Positions 22,261-34,700 of a DNA stretch of 64,000 nt are shown here, piece by piece. Made by a program: the position numbers and the translations under genes. Origin of the DNA: Lunularia cruciata (Eukaryota > Streptophyta > Marchantiopsida > Lunulariales > Lunulariaceae); the NCBI GenBank assembly GCA_948567375.1, contig OX419759.1, positions 3,201,303-3,265,302 on the forward strand, given 5' to 3'. A model generated the notes under the pieces. That model saw only the letters and a list, made by a program, of their open reading frames with translations, was not told the origin of the DNA and did no database searches. Numbering within the stretch: position 1 is the first letter of the stretch; every line of letters begins with the position of its first letter.

Positions 22261-24481
22261 CTTCCTTGGGTTTGGTGCTTGTTATTGTGGTGCTTTCTTT
22301 TTTGTTCCTTGTGGTCCTTTGGGCTCTACTAGTGTTTGTCCTTGTCTTTGGTCCTTGGGATCTGTTGGGCCTTGCACTCTTCTTGTCTTTTGCACGTGTT
22401 TGTGCCTTGTATTCCATTACTTTCCTCTGGGGTACTATATATATAGCGAGAGAGAATGATTAGAAAGTTGAAAACCTAGCAAGCAATATGCAAGATGAAA
22501 TCCTTTGTAGTTTGAAAATGAAAAGCACTTATACGTTTAGGTCCAACAAAAGTCAAAGGGCAAAAGTGCTCTCACTACAGAATAGAAAAAGACTACTCAT
22601 TTTGAACTATAACATCTTGATGGGTTTGCTTTATATCTCATCTACTCATGCAACTCGAGTGAAATCAAAGAAGAGGTTGGCATATTTGTTGGTCTTCTTA
22701 GACAATGATGTCATTGGGTAGCGCCACAAGAATAACCAATATACGAAAGTTCTTACCAAATTACACTTGCGAATACCCAAGTGCATTTTCTCCTCGAAAA
22801 CAAAAACACTGGTGATCATGGTTGCATCTGAACTCACTCCAATATGCCTCCAATTTACCCCATAAGTTTCTCGTAATTCTTCACATTTCAGAATTACACA
22901 GTTTTAAGTCTGTTGCTAAACTTTTCAGTACGGAGATGTTGACCTTTCTCCCAACTTACCGCTTACCGGGCAAGAAGGTTTCGATGCTTGGTAGAAATCA
23001 AGAAGAAACTTTTACTCAGGCAAAGGCGATCTACATAGGACGACTGCAGCGGAATCCACGGTGGAATCGGAAGGTGGAACTGCGATTTGCAGATCGAAGG
23101 ATGGCGGAGCTGCCTTCTTAGAGGAGAAAAACGCGTAAAATATCAACGGAAAAGTTTTCACCTCCGCCGAAAGTAGCTCTAAATAGCCAGCTTTTCCCCG
23201 AGATCGGAAGGCGCAAACTCTCCCATTCGCGCGATAGCCGGACTGCCGTCGTAGGGACAGAAAAGTATCTCCCGGCTCCTCCCACTAGGAGCTTTGAAGG
23301 GCTGACTTGGCTGCACCTGATGGCAAGATATTCCGCATTACATCCACGTGGTGCGAAACTGGTTAAGTTCCTGCGATCTGGAGTAGGAACTTCCTTACTC
23401 GTTGCTTCATACTCGCTCCGTCTACCTTCACGCGGAATGAAGCTTCTCTATTGGCGGATGGAAAGATCCCCAACGGTCAGTCAGAGGATCTGACGGCCGC
23501 CAGACTAGGACGTGGAATATTGCGTAACTAACCCCAGGATGAAGTCTTGCAAATCCGGCACGTCTGCTGGCGAATCTAGCATGTAAAAGGAGGAAAAGGG
23601 GATGAGTCTGCACAGTAATTTTGCGAAACGTGCAATAGACGAGAGTGATTGAAGATCTGAAAGTCTGAAGGTTGTCTTTGCAAGTGGGACGAATTAGACG
23701 TCGATAAGATTTACAGTAGTTCTTCGCTCCGCACATCTAGATTTGGTTTTGGAATTGAGCTTTCTGAATTTTTGTTCCTCGCGATTGGGTTTGATAGTTG
23801 GAAAGGAACGATACCTGCAGCGAGAGAAGTTGGGAGCAGCTGAGGAGCCGGAGCAATTACTTAGCTTAGGGGAGGCGTTTGACATCGGGGAAAAGTGCGG
23901 GAGGCGTTGTGGATCATTTTCTGCATCTTCGTGGTTTGTTTAGAGCGAATTGTAGAACAGGAAAAGAGAAAGGACTTCATATTGAGGAATCTGATAAGGA
24001 GCTGTTGGAAGAGCTTCTGAGGACAGTCCGTGTTGGTGTGCTAAGAGAACACGGTACCACTGCTCAGAGTTTAGAGCTGTTTGGGGAAGGTGAACATTGA
24101 GGAAGGTGTCAAGAGGCTTCTTCTGCTGAGGCTTCGACGTCTTTGGTCTAGTCATCGGTGACAGCAGGAGGTTTATGGGTTGCTGTACCCGGTGCTAGAT
24201 GCAAGACCTGTGATTTCGCCTGTGCAATGCTCTCGGAATCGGGATCTTAAGTTGCAGATCGGAGATTTGAACTGGAGTGGTTACTGTTGTGGTTTGCTGT
24301 TCCTGTTGGTTCAAAGCTGCCGTAGTATACTCTGGAGGCTCTTTCGGAGTACAGAAATCATCATTCGGCAGAGCAAGTGAGATCGGCTTTTACTCCCAAG
24401 TTCAGATTAGGGGAATTATCTTGGTGCCTTTCAGGTGTAGCCGTCCGTGTGGGGGGTTCGAAGGGGTTAATTTACCCCAGG
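22261..24481 (+). promoter_or_regulatory. Upstream region and long leader of the carrier gene
   Basis: Composition changes near 22,800 from AT-rich repeat to balanced, CpG-containing sequence. No domain-bearing ORF is visible. Several short upstream ORFs lie in the last 700 bp (for example 23,743-23,943 and 24,180-24,380), so if transcription starts near 23,700 the main ORF has an upstream-ORF-rich leader. The transcription start itself cannot be placed. Confidence 0.4.
23344..23351. promoter_or_regulatory. G-box palindrome CCACGTGG
   Basis: A perfect extended G-box, the core site for plant bZIP and bHLH factors, lies about 1.1 kb upstream of the carrier-gene start codon, in the non-repeat promoter region. 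Function is inferred from the motif only. Confidence 0.45.
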
Positions 24482-26915
24482 ATGATGGCGTCAGTGCTTC
24501 ATCCTCTTGGCCTCATAGGGAGGTTCAAGGAGAATAACATTGCAGTTGACAGGACGTATGGGACGAAGTTTCAGCCAATGGGTGATGTCCTGTTCGGTTC
24601 TCTTCCGGGAGAACTTGGGGTCAGTGGTCGACATGGGCCAGCGAGGATGATCTCCAAGAAGAAGTTAAGGAAGTTGAAAAGCTTCCACTTCACCTCCCGT
24701 GGACCAGACTATATGGACAGAGATGGACTTTGTGGTTGCGGAGGAAGACGTGAATACATGGGGAAGAGGCTCAGTGCAACAGAGTTCGGTGCTTCACATG
24801 GTAGAAGTTCGGACCGAAAGTGGACAGCAAGGATGGACATGAAGTCGCACTCTTCGGCAAGTGGTGAAACTTCGGAAAAGCATCGACAACCTAGCTTTCT
24901 GAAGTCCAAGTCCGGAAATTTAGTTCGCAGGTCTCAAAGAGGTTTGGCGTCATTACCATATGTTGATGGAAGACAGCATACCAGAGAGCGACAAAGCAAT
25001 CGCTTGTGGAATTCATGTCAGCGGAACCTAGTGACAGCTGCTGCTGTTGCAGGTCTTTCATTTTCTCTATGCTCTTCTGCTTTGGCAACTCCCCTTACCA
25101 ATGCATGGGGCAGCACTCCAGGATATTTACAGGAACACGTTGAGACTCAACTCATGCAGCAGCTTCAGGCTGAAATCAAAGCGCAAAAGAAGTGGCTGGA
25201 TGATATTGGTCAGCCAATGCGTCAGTGGTCGATAGACGATCGTGTGAAGGAGAAACTCTTTGTCGGTGGTGAAGGAAAGGCAGATACAAGGTTGGATGAG
25301 AGCGGTAAATCCGTGACGACTCACAAGATGGAGAGCGCTGTTGTCCCTCTGTTCAAACCGTCTGAGAAGGAGAGGATCAAAGCAGCTAAAAATGTTGGTG
25401 AAGAGAACTCTCAAGACAAACAATTATCCTCAAAGTCGAGCGCTGCAATCTTGTCCAGTCCTCCGGGGCTTGTCGCTGTGGCTTCTTTGCCACTAGGCTC
25501 GGTCGTCTCTGCAGCAAGAGGCGTAGCCTCCATTGAACGGACAGTTGTTGCGACCGCATTGAGTACTGCACCAGTTCCTGGTGTGGGTCTCATGACGAGG
25601 ATAATGATGCACCTCGGTGGAGGAGGAATTGCCGGGGCGTTGGGAGCTACTTTAGTCTACCCTCTTGATACCATCAAGACCAGAATGCAAGCTCAAAGAA
25701 CGGTAACCCTCCATCCCAGGGGCTATTCATGTTGCTATTTGTTTCTGTTAATTGCTTCTTGTGGGGAAGAGCAAGATAAGGGTTATGAGACGGTAGGGTT
25801 TCCTTTTTGGCCATGTCTTTCATGCAAGTATCATGAACTTTGACACTGCCACTTTATTAATCCAGAAGGATGGAGAGAAGCCACAATACAAAGATGAAGT
25901 CGACTGTTTGCGACAATTGGTAGCAGAAGGAGGCGTGGGGATACTGTATAGTGGTTTGGTCCCACAGCTGATTGGTATAGCTCCTGAGAAGGTAAGCGAG
26001 CTGATATTACAAGAAAGCCACATAAGTACAGTAGCTGTACTTTTCTAGACTCCATCATACACGTTTGATGTCTATCCATGGAGTCAGCTTGAAGGATCCT
26101 GCAGAGTTGTGGCTTTGAGCCATTTAAGCTGACAACTTTATTCTGTCCGGGTTGGTGCAGGCTATGAAACTCACAGTCAATGAAGTGCTGATGGAGATGC
26201 TAGAGAGTCAGATGCCAGGAGTTGGTGTAGTGCTCTTGGAACTCATTGCTGGTGGAGGAGGAGGTTTCTCTCAAGTGCTGTTTACGAACCCTATGGAGGC
26301 AGTGAAAGTGCGGTTACAGACACAATCTAAGGACTCCGAAGCGAGCATGTGGGAAATCGTCAAAGAACTTGGAATGCAGGGTTTGTATAATGGTTCACTG
26401 GTCACTATGGCACGTGACATACCCAGCACAGCCATTTTCTTTGCAGTCTACACGTTTATAATGCAAATCTACCCCGACCAGAATTTCTTGGCGGGATGCA
26501 TTGCCGCAGTTCCTGCAACGGTGTTAGTTACTCCAATGGATGTCATTAAAACCAGGCTGCAGGTGATTACACTGCTTCTGCTCCTTTCCAAGATAGTTTT
26601 TCAATGGTCTTTTTTTTAATACTTTCTAGGTATGGGAAGAAGCCTTTAGCAGAGTACTCAATGTCTTGTGGGTAGGGTCCTAGCTTTTCCTTGACTTGTC
26701 ACAGGTGGGTGCTGACTCAACACCTTTCTGTACTTTAGATGGAAAGAACTGAAGAGGAGGAACAATACGAAAATGCGTGGCAGTGCTTTTCGATGATCTT
26801 ACAGAAGGAAGGGCCAGGAGCACTATTCAAAGGCAGCCTTGCACGCGTTCTAAAAACTAGCCCTCAGTTTGGAATCACGCTCATGCTGTACGATATTTTA
26901 TGTCATTTTCATTAG
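24482..26915 (+). CDS. Mitochondrial carrier family (SLC25) transporter with long N-terminal extension
   Basis: Coding exons are 24,482-25,702, 25,866-25,991, 26,161-26,562 and 26,739-26,915, all with GT-AG junctions in frame, giving 641 residues. I chose the first of two adjacent ATGs. The upstream extension of the frame has no ATG. The C-terminal ~270 residues hold three carrier repeats with signatures PLDTIK (394-399), PMEAVK (493-498) and PMDVIK (574-579). Between repeats, LYSGLVPQLIGIAPEKAMKL and, at the end, LKTSPQFGITLMLYD resemble the aspartate/glutamate (Aralar/citrin) branch, but no EF-hands are present. Residues 1-380 are basic and Ser-rich. They contain a hydrophobic stretch ending SFSLCSSALATP (about 185-205), suggesting organelle targeting, possibly plastid. 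Substrate is unknown. Carriers of this fold exchange small metabolites across organelle inner membranes. Confidence 0.88.
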
Positions 26916-29900
26916 TTCGCATTCATTCACTATTTCAGGGTTGTTCATCCGCTCCTTCCGAATTTTAAAGAAAAGAGCCGAGATGGAAAACCAGCACACA
27001 GTACATGTTGCTCCTGTTACTTGTCTACTGTATATAGCTAAGACAGGAGCATTTGTATCATTTTCATGAAACTGTAAATGTAAATTAGTGTCCCTTCCAT
27101 TCCGGGGACTGACTTTATACCCACGAGGAGAGAAGATTATCGTTGTAATCAAATTGATGGCAAAGTCCATCAATGAGAATTTGATCATGTTTATGGCGTT
27201 TAAACGATTGTTGGTTGAAGGTGAATCATCTATGAACCTTGCAACTTCTGTAGCAAAAACAAGAGCCGAGAGGGGTTCTTCTGTACCATGCGTTACACCG
27301 ATTTTATAAAGCATAAGCCCAGACTCGGACGATGACTTCTTTGCATTTAATTTTGCTTTCAAGAACTGGATTTCTAGGTCTTACACTACACTGAGTATGA
27401 TGGTACGACTGCAGCATTTAGAGGTCTATCTGTTTCATCCACTTCAACATCTGAACCCTCTTACAGTAAAATATCCTCAAAAGGTTGTCAGGAATTCTTC
27501 CAACTAGATTGGCCTTGTCTTCAAATCCAATATCTCCAAGAAGTCTGCTTCCTCCTACAAGCTACAGTGAAGTCACCTGTCACATCATTCTGAATCTTGC
27601 GTAAGTCCGCTATAGCGGCGATAGTTCTCAGTCTTCCATTTGGGCAGGCAAGAACACCCAAGTATATAATCTAAGTACGCAGGTTCTCTAATTTCGAAGA
27701 TCCTTGCCACCAATAACGTATGATACGCGGGTTGATTGTAACACTGTCGCTGATACTCGGTTTTGTGTCACTCACGTCAAAACTTCCAACTTCCTTGGAG
27801 GTATCCTACTAATTTGGGCCAGTATTAAGATACCAATTTCCTGCGTACTATCTAAGCGTACACAGCTCATATGGAAAAGTACTCTTTCTGAAAGACGGGA
27901 TAACAAGGCCAAAAGTGACAGCATTTCCTTCACAAAAATATCAGATATATTTCTGACCGAATTTCCCGAAAGTATGATCGATGGAGACAAACCTTTGATT
28001 GTAGACCACGTTGAGCAAAATCAACATTTTCTGGCATCTCCTTTAACGCTTGGACCCGCAGTGGGTCACTGCAACAATGCACCACTGACCGCACCCACTT
28101 CTGCAACCATCTTGGCGACCTCGTCTATGAGTGTTGTCTTTGGTGGGCTTTAATCTATAAAGCAAAGCTTTAGGGCTCAGTTTGACGTTAGTATCCCCTC
28201 TCGGGCAGGTCGGTTCTTGGGAACAGACAAACAACCTGCCTTTTCCTTCTTTTGGTAAGAGAAACAAAAAGAATTTTAGTGGCCAATTAAAGAAAATTAT
28301 TAGTGTGAAATCATTATCATAAAATTTGGCATATCGAACAAAGACTGCTAAAGTGGAATAGGGTTAAATAGGACGAGGTTATCCAATCGATGGTAGAAAT
28401 TTCCCTGAAATTCATGCAAAAATTAACACAAAAATGTGACTTTATGACACAGGTTTACCTAATCGATTATAGAATTTCTATGAAATTAATATAAAATTTA
28501 GCACAGAAAAATTTTAATGCATGGAACGAGGTTATCAAATCGATACTCGAAATACCCATGAATTTAACATACAAAATAACACAGGAGTGTGATTAGTTAG
28601 GGAAATAAACTAGAAATATTGTAACATTTTACTCGTTAGACACTAGATGAAATTTTAGAACTACATATGATTGACCAAATTGCTATAGAATCCACATAAA
28701 TCTATCCACCACGCTTGAAATTATCTTTCCATTAATGGTTTTAGTTTGGGAAATAGGTATAATTTGCTTCTTCTCCAAATACCATTCTTTGTGGTTGAGC
28801 ATGAGACTCCAATGCTGAGTAAAATGCGCAGTATGTTCTTGGATCAAAGCCATTCATTATATTCATTTACCATTTATATCACTATCAAAGTAAGGACGAA
28901 CGAATCCCTTGTCTAACTATAAAAACACAAGTCTATATCTGAAATAAGTGACTAACGGTTTATTTGTCATGATGATAAACTGAAATTTGACTTAAATGAG
29001 ATACTACTATTTGATGAATATAATACTTACTTATAAATGATTTGGAGGTATTGTTCATAAAGACCATAGACTCCATCCATTACATTCTTGCTCTTATACT
29101 AATATAGAAGGTACGAAAACCATACAACAATTATTAAAGAAGACAAGAAGAAAATAGATTGAACAAGAATCCAAGAGAACAAGTAATGAGTAGAGGAGAA
29201 AAAGATTTACCAAAAGCTCAATACAGTAAACTCCAAATGTCAAATGTCAAAGACCCTATTATGTATACTAGAGGTGGATACAAGCTTACTCCCCATCAAA
29301 GTCAGCACCGAACTTATTGGCTAAGTTCTGTTCTTGGCCAAATAACTTCGTAATCAACTTATATCCTAATAAAGTTACTTCTTAACCAAGTTATTGAATC
29401 CTATGAAGATTCCTCTATACTTTATATTACGAGGAAGTTCCTTGAGTACTTTGCTAATCTTCTCAATTTCTTGGAAGATTCTTATGTAGTTTTTGGACAT
29501 GTCTTCATAATTTGTCCTAAATAGTTTATGGAAATATTTGATATATCTTTAATAATTTATATGTTGAAATTCTACTAATCATCTAATAAATTTATCAAAG
29601 TATTCCTTGATTGATTTGATTTTGGTTTCAACCTCCTCATTTGAAATTGGCGGCATTGATGGCTAACAAGAATGAAACAAAATTTTATCTACTAGTTGAT
29701 TCTTGCTTGAAAAAATAAACCAATGTAACAACATTTTTACGCTTATTTACACTATTCTATATTTATAGATACCAAGAGACGAGTAGAATCAAGGTTAAGA
29801 GGTTCTTACATTGGTGTTATGAGTACTCGCCTTCCCATCCACGAATTGAATTATTTTACCTTAAAGTTCCACTAAATGATAAGTTAGTTGTTGTTCTTTA

Positions 29901-31790
29901 CAGGTGGCTGAAGTTAGAAGATAGGTCGTGGTGGAATAACCAAAATAATATTATTATTTAGGTTATAGTAAAATACTTTCAGTAGTATTTACATAATTAA
30001 TTAACAAACGTAATTTACTCCCGACAGCTGCTATTCCTCGAACCAAGTTGGAGTCAAATTGTCCTTTTACTTTAAGAGAGTGTTGTTCTTCTTGGCTAAG
30101 TTGACAGAAGGCCTAAATTTACTCTAACCTGCGGCTGTTTACATGGGCCTTAAACAAGTTTATACGGCACTTAAACAAGATGCTTTTGTTGGCTCATGTG
30201 ACTTGGCATCACACGTATCTTATGAGATGCTTAGAGTTATAAGATTTATATGATAGAATTTACTCTCACTCAAATACTCAAGGAAATCAGAGCAGAAGAT
30301 ATTCGAGTTGTTTCCCTCAAACTGAACATTGATAAAGAAAGCGAAGGCTGGATTTTTATGGAAAGCGTGGATAGATTGAGCTATAAGAAGGAATTTTGCT
30401 CACTCGAAAACCGACACTGCTAGAAAAAGTATGAAAGCGAGGGAAAGCAGCATTGCCGACACTACCGGGCTTTAGCCCGCAACGGCAACGTGGTTATCGT
30501 TGTGGACTAACGTGGTGGAAAGAAGCTGTCAATACTACTGTGAATCAGTCAATCGCGGCCGTGGTGAGCAACGACGGTTGACAGCCGCCAATTTCACCGT
30601 CCTTGTCGTTCCCTCATCAAAGCTGGAGGATCGACCGGCCCAGCCGTTACCCCGTTCGATACATACATACTGTGCTCATATCGTTACAAATGCTGAACGA
30701 TTCCCACGTCCCGTTCCAGAACATCTGCGTCTTCTGCTTTTGACAATCTACCGTCGATCCACGTCCTTCGATCTCCCCGATAAATCATACTGGACGATCA
30801 TAATTCTGTAACTGCAGGTTTATGTGTCTAGATGTGAAGAAAAGCTTGTTAAGGAACCTGGTAAGTGGTCATGGCGTCGAAGCTGTATCAATGAAATGCT
30901 GCAGTAATGCTCTGCTATGAGGCGTGTGTTAATAACTAGGGAGTGGACTAGGATCATGTGGAGGAAGCTCAGAAATGTCTTCGCCGGAGACACTTGTGCT
31001 GATTGTATGTGTGCTATTTGCTTTCAACCGAATTGTGTTAATCGAGGTCGAGATTCTGTTTCCTTTTGTCTTCTGTGGACCGTTAACATTGTAAAGATTC
31101 CCTACTCGTGCATTAATGAGAGTGAGCCTATGTTCTCCTGTTCCAGAGGGTGGATTTTTGGACGGAGCCATGTAAAGTGGCGGTCAACTGTGTGATATAA
31201 CAGTTTATTATCATCACTGTGTCATGGAAAGGAGCCGAACGCAACTTCCACTAAGAGACAGGAGGGTGAAGGAAGAGCGTTTGGTGTTTCCACTGGCGAA
31301 AATTGGCGGAAATAGAACACGTGAGGTTTAGCAGAGCTCCCCTGGACAATTATGATGTTTCTTGCGTGCAATGACCGTGCGACAGATAGCTTCTGCTGCA
31401 GCATGTTGTAGCATTTTTGAGACGTGCTGATAACGAGCAGCGTCGGAGTAAATTATAATTGCCACTTTTGAAGCACGGTCTTTTAGCATTCGAGATCATT
31501 TGACTGGCGTTGATATTTTGTCTCTATTAAGCGGGAAAATTAAGAGTTGAGAAGCGGACTTTGAATTGGACGGAATATGCAAATGGTCATGGTCAGGCTA
31601 CATTCTGTTTTGATGCCTAGGCTTTTTTTTGCTGGCGGCGCTGCTTTGTGTGATAGCGATATCCTTTTGTGCGCCTTGCAGGCATGACCCCTTAGCGACT
31701 TCAGATGTTTTGGAGTTTGAAAGTGGTACATAGCCAGCGAATTAATTGAATGGGCTTTCGAGCTTTGAGAACTGTTTCTGACAGTTTGTC
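26916..31790. other. Intergenic region between carrier and SAMHD1-like genes
   Basis: 26,916 to about 27,400 is probably the 3' UTR of the carrier gene. 27,400-28,270 has short ORFs on both strands without recognisable domains. 28,280-30,100 is strongly AT-rich with a small tandem repeat at 28,371-28,600. 30,400-31,790 becomes CpG-richer and is probably the promoter and leader of the SAMHD1-like gene. I find no convincing additional gene. Confidence 0.4.
28371..28600. repeat. Three diverged tandem units of about 75-79 bp
   Basis: Units begin near 28,371, 28,449 and 28,523. Each has the skeleton (G)AGGTT-A-C-AATCGAT, then (A)GAA-TTTC or CGAAAT, then TGAA-TTNA, then A-CACA. Divergence is high, so the array is old. 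It lies in AT-rich intergenic DNA. Confidence 0.5.
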
Positions 31791-34700
31791 ATGATTTTGG
31801 AGCTCGGAGATCACAAATTCTCAAGGACGATGGGATTGCGTCATGATCAGCAAGATGATGCTTTCACACTCTCACAGAATGCGACGGGGCATGTATTTCA
31901 GGAGCGTTTGCACACAAAGTGCATGCACGATAATGTTCATCAGTCGATCTATGTCGATCCGGTTGGTTACATTCCTGAATTCCGCGTGCTTTGTGCTCTG
32001 TGTTCTGTCTGTCGCCTTGTTTTTAAGATGTGTAAGGGAAGAGCTCGTCAGTCGCATTCCGCTGATTAGAGAAGCTTCTTATTGTTCTACTAGTTCTCTG
32101 AGGGAACGGTGGGCCGAGTGCTTCCAAGCACGCAGTTCGAAGGAGTCGCTCTTTCTCACTAAAGTAACACCCCGCAATCCAGTGCTGGATGTCCAGAATC
32201 TATAATTTGTAACTGTTCCGGCGATGGTTGTGAAGGAAAGTAAAAGGGATGAAATCCATGGACTGAACTCAGATAGAGGCTGCCGACCTGAGTTAGTAAG
32301 CAGAATGATTCTGGATTGTCCTTGAATTCATTGTTCTTGGATGAAATTAAGACCGAGAATCAGATATTCTTTAGTTCTGGACAGAATTGGAGAAGATTTA
32401 AACTTGTTATGACAAATGGAGAAGTACTGTATCTCAAAAGTCTTGCGTATCTGCAAGACAAAAACCTTTTGGTATTTGTTTCCTAGACGAGAAAGGAAGA
32501 ACCTTCCTAACTGTTTCAGGGCAGGAATAGCCAAATCGCAATCAGTTCATGGGACGGCACACCTTCCACAAGTCGGAAAGTCTCAGAATTTTGCCTCGTC
32601 GTCTCTGCAATAGGTAGGAATTGTGTTCTAGGTCATGTCTTATAAACTATAGACTGAATGACCGTTTGGAAATTGCAGTTAAGCCTGCGATTTGTGGACA
32701 CGGAGCAGTTCCAGAGGTTAGTACAAGGCTCGCTTTAGCTGCTTGTTAGATTGGAGTTAGGCCAAGCAACACTCAACACTCATTCAACATGTTCCTGAAT
32801 AGCTTCTCAGTTGCTTTCCCGCGACCATATGGTCTAACATTTGGTTCTGGTTGGTTTGTGCCCATTTTGGCACGTGCAGATTACGCGATGTGAGGCAACT
32901 AGGTGAGAGCCTTCGGAACTTGGGATATTGAATAATTGTTTTCTAGGTGTTCGTCATGCAGATTATTGCAATTTGCGTCCTGTTTAATAAGCAATGATCA
33001 TTCCTCCTTTCTAAACGTAAGGATGGATATTTCTTTATATTGCTTTGAATGTCCCAAGTATTCAAGCAGTGAGGTTGCTTCCAGGAATTGCGACTGTTAT
33101 ATTTACTGTGTGTGTATGGAAATAGGTCTATGTCACATGGTGTTCCCAGGAGGAGTGCACACGAGATTTGAACACTCACTTGGGACTTACTATTTAGCGG
33201 ATCAAGCTGTCAACCGGATCAAGAATTTTCAAGTAAAGCCTTATCTGTCGGATATTATTCATGTTAAGCTGTTTTTGCATTTGAGATCTAACAATGGTTA
33301 CTTGAAGCCAGGCGTGAAATTTCTGCACAGAGGTCGGTTTAGAGTTTTGAGGCAGAACGTGTTCTCGGATCAAAACTGGACCTACTTCATCCAGTCACCA
33401 GGAACATTTGAGGCGTCATTAGAATCTATTTAATAACCTATAATTTTAAGTGGTTCTGTGTACTAGGGTGATGAGCTTGGGATCGATCGTTCGGATGTTA
33501 AGGCCGTCAAACTAGCAGGTCTGAATTCAACCGAGCAGTATATCTACAGCATTATGAATTTTCATTAGGACTTAAACACCTAACTGATTTAGGTGGGTAC
33601 ACAACCCACCACTTCGCTTTAGTGTCTTCAGATCCACATGTGAGTTTCGTGGCCTTGTAAGTGATTCATGACCGTTTGCTAGAGCGATTTCTAAACTTGG
33701 TTGCTGACGCTGGGAATGTGGTATACAGGGCTTCTGCATGACATAGGCCATGGGCCTTTCAGTCACGTTTTTGACGAGTTCCTTCCGAAGATTTTGCCGG
33801 GTGCAAAATGGTCAGTTCGTCTATTCACATCGTTCACAACGTTATCCAAGTTAGCATTCTTTGAGTCCAGTTTTGACTTCCACGATCCCCGAATAGGCTC
33901 GGGTGAGTAAGTGCGGGAAGGAGCACGTTTATATGACTAAGAAAACTGATAAACGCAGGAGTCACGAGCAGATGTCAGCTGACATGATAGAGTTCATGGT
34001 CGACCTTCACCATATTGACATAGATGCGGGCGACTTGAGAAGAGTCAAGGTGAGATACAGTTAACATTACTATCAAAGTTGCACATGATTGAGCAGAGAT
34101 ATGGGCTACATGTTGTCGAATTTGGTTGACTGATGGCGTACTTGTGTTCAACTGCGCAATTTGTTAAGGCGCAAGGGTTGGATCTCTATAGAGATCCATC
34201 GCAGCACTATTTACCAGCAGAGAAAGGATGCATGTTTACTGCATGTTCTCTATGACGAAGAAGAAGTTTGCGTGTCTCCGTAAGACCCTCATATGCGTGG
34301 ACCATATCTTTTCTTGCCAGGAAATGGTACTTGCGAGCTCTGTTCCTGTGAACTCCCAGGTAAGCAATACTTTTCTCTCGTGTAGTCTTAGCTGCAAGAT
34401 GTGCTTGGCCGATAAGAGGAAGCTAATATCCTATGAACGTCTTGCTACGATTTTCAACGTAGACCTTAGACTTTAGGAGTAAAGACTTAAAGAGCTGACA
34501 ATTGTCGCCTATGTCACTTTTAGCTACTTACAAGTTACATGTTCTAATCGTTTGTCGAAGTCCTGGTGTTGCACTGATCTCCTCCTTTAATTGCAGTCAA
34601 GTAAGGAGAAGCGTTTCCTTTATGATATAGTGGCAAACGGACGCAATGGTATAGACGTGGACAAGTAAGGTGCCTTATCTAAATGTGGAAAAGTATCCCA

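Noticed and set aside
24377-24481. N-terminal extension of the carrier ORF upstream of the first ATG
   Set aside because: The frame is open but starts at GTG. The first in-frame ATG is 24,482, so the extension is treated as leader.
26898-27362. 154-codon minus-strand ORF over the carrier gene 3' end
   Set aside because: No recognisable domain, low-complexity residue pattern, and it overlaps the last coding exon and 3' UTR of a well-supported gene.
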